Assembly: GCF_004912165.1 (NCBI RefSeq)
Contig: NZ_STGV01000001.1
Location: forward strand, 558,001 to 622,000
Direction: 5' to 3'
Origin: Peteryoungia ipomoeae
Lineage (GTDB): Bacteria; Pseudomonadota; Alphaproteobacteria; Rhizobiales; Rhizobiaceae
DNA: 64,000 bases
The notes under the pieces were generated by a model. The model was not told the DNA's origin and searched no databases. It saw only the letters and a list, made by a program, of their open reading frames with translations. Positions 61,750 through 64,000 of this stretch are shown here, in pieces. Positions within the stretch are counted from its first letter, which is position 1, and each line of letters opens with the position of its first letter. A program made the position numbers and the translations under genes.

Positions 61750-63159
61750 TCAGACAGAATAGTACATGTCGAACTCGACCGGATGCGGGGTCATTTCGAA
61801 GCGCATCACTTCCTGCATCTTCAGCTCGATGAAGCTGTCGATCTGGTCGTCATCAAAGACACCGCCAGCGGTCAGGAACTTGCGATCCTTGTCGAGGCTT
61901 TCCAGCGCTTCGCGCAGGGAGCCGCAGACGGTCGGGATCTTCTTCAACTCCTTCGGCGGCAGATCGTAGAGATCCTTGTCCATGGCCTTGCCAGGATTGA
62001 TCTTGTTCTTGATGCCGTCGAGGCCCGCCATCAGCATGGCGGCGAAAGCGAGGTATGGGTTGGCTGTCGGATCCGGGAAGCGGATTTCGACCCGCTTTGC
62101 CTTCGGGTTGGAGCCGAAGGGAATGCGGCAGGAGGCCGACCGGTTGCGCGCAGAATAAGCGAGCAGAACCGGTGCCTCATAACCCGGAACAAGGCGCTTA
62201 TAGGAGTTGGTCGACGGGTTGGTGAAGGCGTTGATTGCCTTGGCGTGCTTGATGATGCCGCCGATGAAAAAGAGGCAGCTTTCCGAAAGGCCGGCATATT
62301 CATCGCCAGCAAAAGTCGGCTTGCCGTCTTTCCAGATCGACATATGCACGTGCATGCCCGAACCGTTGTCGCCGAAGATCGGCTTCGGCATGAAGGTTGC
62401 CGTCTTGCCATAGGCATTGGCGACCTGGTGGACGACGTATTTGTAGATCTGCATCTTGTCGGCGTTGCGCACGAGTGCATCAAATTTGATGCCGAGTTCG
62501 TGCTGCGCGGCGGCGACTTCGTGGTGGTGCTTCTCGACGACAACGCCCATTTCCGACAATACAGTCAGCATTTCGGAGCGCATGTCCTGGCAGCTGTCGA
62601 TCGGTGGAACAGGGAAATAGCCACCCTTGACGCGCGGGCGGTGACCGAGGTTGCCGGTCTCGTAATCGGTATCGTCATTCGAGGGCAACTCGGTGGAGTC
62701 GAGCTTGAAGCCGGTATTGTAGGGATCTGCCTTGTACTTCACGTCGTCGAAGATGAAGAACTCTGCTTCCGGACCAACGAAGATGGTATCGCCGATCCCG
62801 GATGCCTTCAGATAGGCTTCGGCCTTCTTGGCTGTGCCGCGGGGATCGCGGTTGTAGGCTTCGCCCGATACTGGATCGAGAATGTCGCACATGATGACCA
62901 GCGTCGATTGTGCGAAGAACGGGTCCATATGGGCCGTTTCGGGGTCGGGCATCAGCACCATGTCGGATTCGTTGATGGCCTTCCATCCGCCGATCGACGA
63001 GCCGTCGAACATGACGCCGTCGGCAAACATGTCTTCATCGACGCAGACCACGTCCATGGTGACGTGATGCAGCTTGCCCTTCGGGTCGGTAAACCGCAGG
63101 TCGACGAACTTGATGTCGTTGTCCTTGATCTGCTTGAGAATGTCGTTGGCAGTCGTCAT
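61750..63159 (-). CDS. glnA: Glutamine synthetase type I
   Basis: This 469-aa enzyme joins ammonia to glutamate with ATP. Signatures include [45 protein letters not shown] and [10 protein letters not shown]. The adenylylation site is Tyr398 ([10 protein letters not shown]), so GlnE-type control is expected. The start at 63159 has GAGGAA upstream; a longer frame is not conserved. It lies 60 bp downstream of glnB. Confidence 0.98.
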   Translation of the reverse strand: MTTANDILKQIKDNDIKFVDLRFTDPKGKLHHVTMDVVCVDEDMFADGVMFDGSSIGGWKAINESDMVLMPDPETAHMDPFFAQSTLVIMCDILDPVSGEAYNRDPRGTAKKAEAYLKASGIGDTIFVGPEAEFFIFDDVKYKADPYNTGFKLDSTELPSNDDTDYETGNLGHRPRVKGGYFPVPPIDSCQDMRSEMLTVLSEMGVVVEKHHHEVAAAQHELGIKFDALVRNADKMQIYKYVVHQVANAYGKTATFMPKPIFGDNGSGMHVHMSIWKDGKPTFAGDEYAGLSESCLFFIGGIIKHAKAINAFTNPSTNSYKRLVPGYEAPVLLAYSARNRSASCRIPFGSNPKAKRVEIRFPDPTANPYLAFAAMLMAGLDGIKNKINPGKAMDKDLYDLPPKELKKIPTVCGSLREALESLDKDRKFLTAGGVFDDDQIDSFIELKMQEVMRFEMTPHPVEFDMYYSV

Positions 63160-63219
63160 GATCTTGAGTTCCTCGTATGGGCTGGCGATGAAGACCCAAA
63201 GGGCTTTCATCCTGTCGGT

Positions 63220-63693
<474 letters not shown>

Positions 63694-63906
63694 TTAAATT
63701 TGCAGGAAAAGCCAGCCCGAAATGCGCAAATTCCGATTTTTCTTCCAATTTTTTCTGACAATCACCAACGGCTAACATATTGCTCTCGTGGTGGTTTTTA
63801 AATGTCGCAGTGGTTGCGCAATAGGCATATGCATATTTATTAGGCAGTCGTTCCCGCCCGTTAAATCACCACTTGCACGGCGCGCAGGAGAACCTACCAT
63901 CTGGGC

Positions 63907-64000
63907 ATGCAGGACACTCCTTCAAACTGGCTGATTACGCCGGCCACGATGGCCAAAATCGATGCGGATGCGATCCGCTCCGGCATTCCTGGCTCGGCTT
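63907..64000 (+). CDS. NAD(P)H-hydrate epimerase/dehydratase, 5' end only
   Basis: Only 31 codons are in the window. The N-terminal sequence WLITPATMAKIDADAI and GIPGSA matches the start of YjeF_N/Nnr proteins, which repair hydrated NAD(P)H. Many bacterial members are fused to the dehydratase domain; that part would lie beyond the right edge. Confidence 0.7.
   Translation, partial: MQDTPSNWLITPATMAKIDADAIRSGIPGSA

Overview
The window reads as chromosome from a high-GC alphaproteobacterium of the Rhizobiaceae (Rhizobium/Agrobacterium/Neorhizobium relatives). The support is family content: phosphatidylcholine synthase, ExoD, a VirC1-like ParA, invasion-associated locus B protein, BrnT/BrnA, a betaine-homocysteine methyltransferase, YejA-type and BMP-type ABC transporters, and a glnB-glnA pair behind a sigma-54-like promoter. 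No species name can be supported from the sequence alone.

Layout. 1-2878: the 5' part of a soluble tandem-PAS chemotaxis receptor, then a TetR regulator divergent from a flavodoxin-fold quinone reductase, with two identical 14-bp palindromes between them. 2883-14947: a corrinoid-dependent methyl-transfer locus. It holds a RACo-like corrinoid activator, a BrnT/BrnA toxin-antitoxin pair sitting inside the gene run, a methyl-THF methyltransferase, MetF, a MetV-like cysteine protein, a PF13769 protein, a formyltransferase, ExoD, a DUF1638 protein flanked by two entericidin-like lipoproteins, a 30-aa membrane peptide, a corrinoid protein, a non-pyrrolysine MttB-family methyltransferase and a ferredoxin. 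15038-17101: ParA, an exported phosphodiester glycosidase and an unknown protein. 17296-21607: bmt plus a glycine betaine/proline-betaine ABC importer. 22177-24170: two small genes and cobQ (cobyric acid synthase). 24447-31261: a carbohydrate ABC importer, a GH51 arabinofuranosidase and an ArsR-type regulator. 31433-41258: tRNA-Lys, ccdA, an AEC transporter, a UbiH-type hydroxylase, pcs, and a BMP-type (nucleoside-like) ABC importer with a GntR regulator. 41338-56882: mostly housekeeping genes (glmU, glmS, DUF502, recG, sdhE, mfd, a GNAT, an EamA exporter, a DsbA-like oxidoreductase, a YejA-like binding protein, IalB, hspQ). 57383-61545: a membrane-anchored coiled-coil protein followed by three tandem TAXI-type periplasmic binding proteins with no TRAP permease. 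61750-64000: glnA, glnB and the start of an NAD(P)H-hydrate epimerase gene.

How it fits together (inference from family knowledge). The betaine importer, bmt, cobQ and the corrinoid locus form a coherent betaine/one-carbon/B12 neighbourhood. A betaine-type quaternary amine would be imported, then demethylated either by Bmt (methyl to homocysteine) or by the MttB-like enzyme (methyl to the corrinoid protein, then THF, then oxidised by MetF/MetV to methylene-THF). RACo and a ferredoxin would rescue oxidised cobalt. This resembles the methyl branch of acetogens placed in a probable aerobe. Four of these proteins carry similar Arg/Gly-rich terminal tails, which is the most unusual sequence feature of the locus. 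The second candidate for an undescribed system is the coiled-coil plus triple-TAXI locus.
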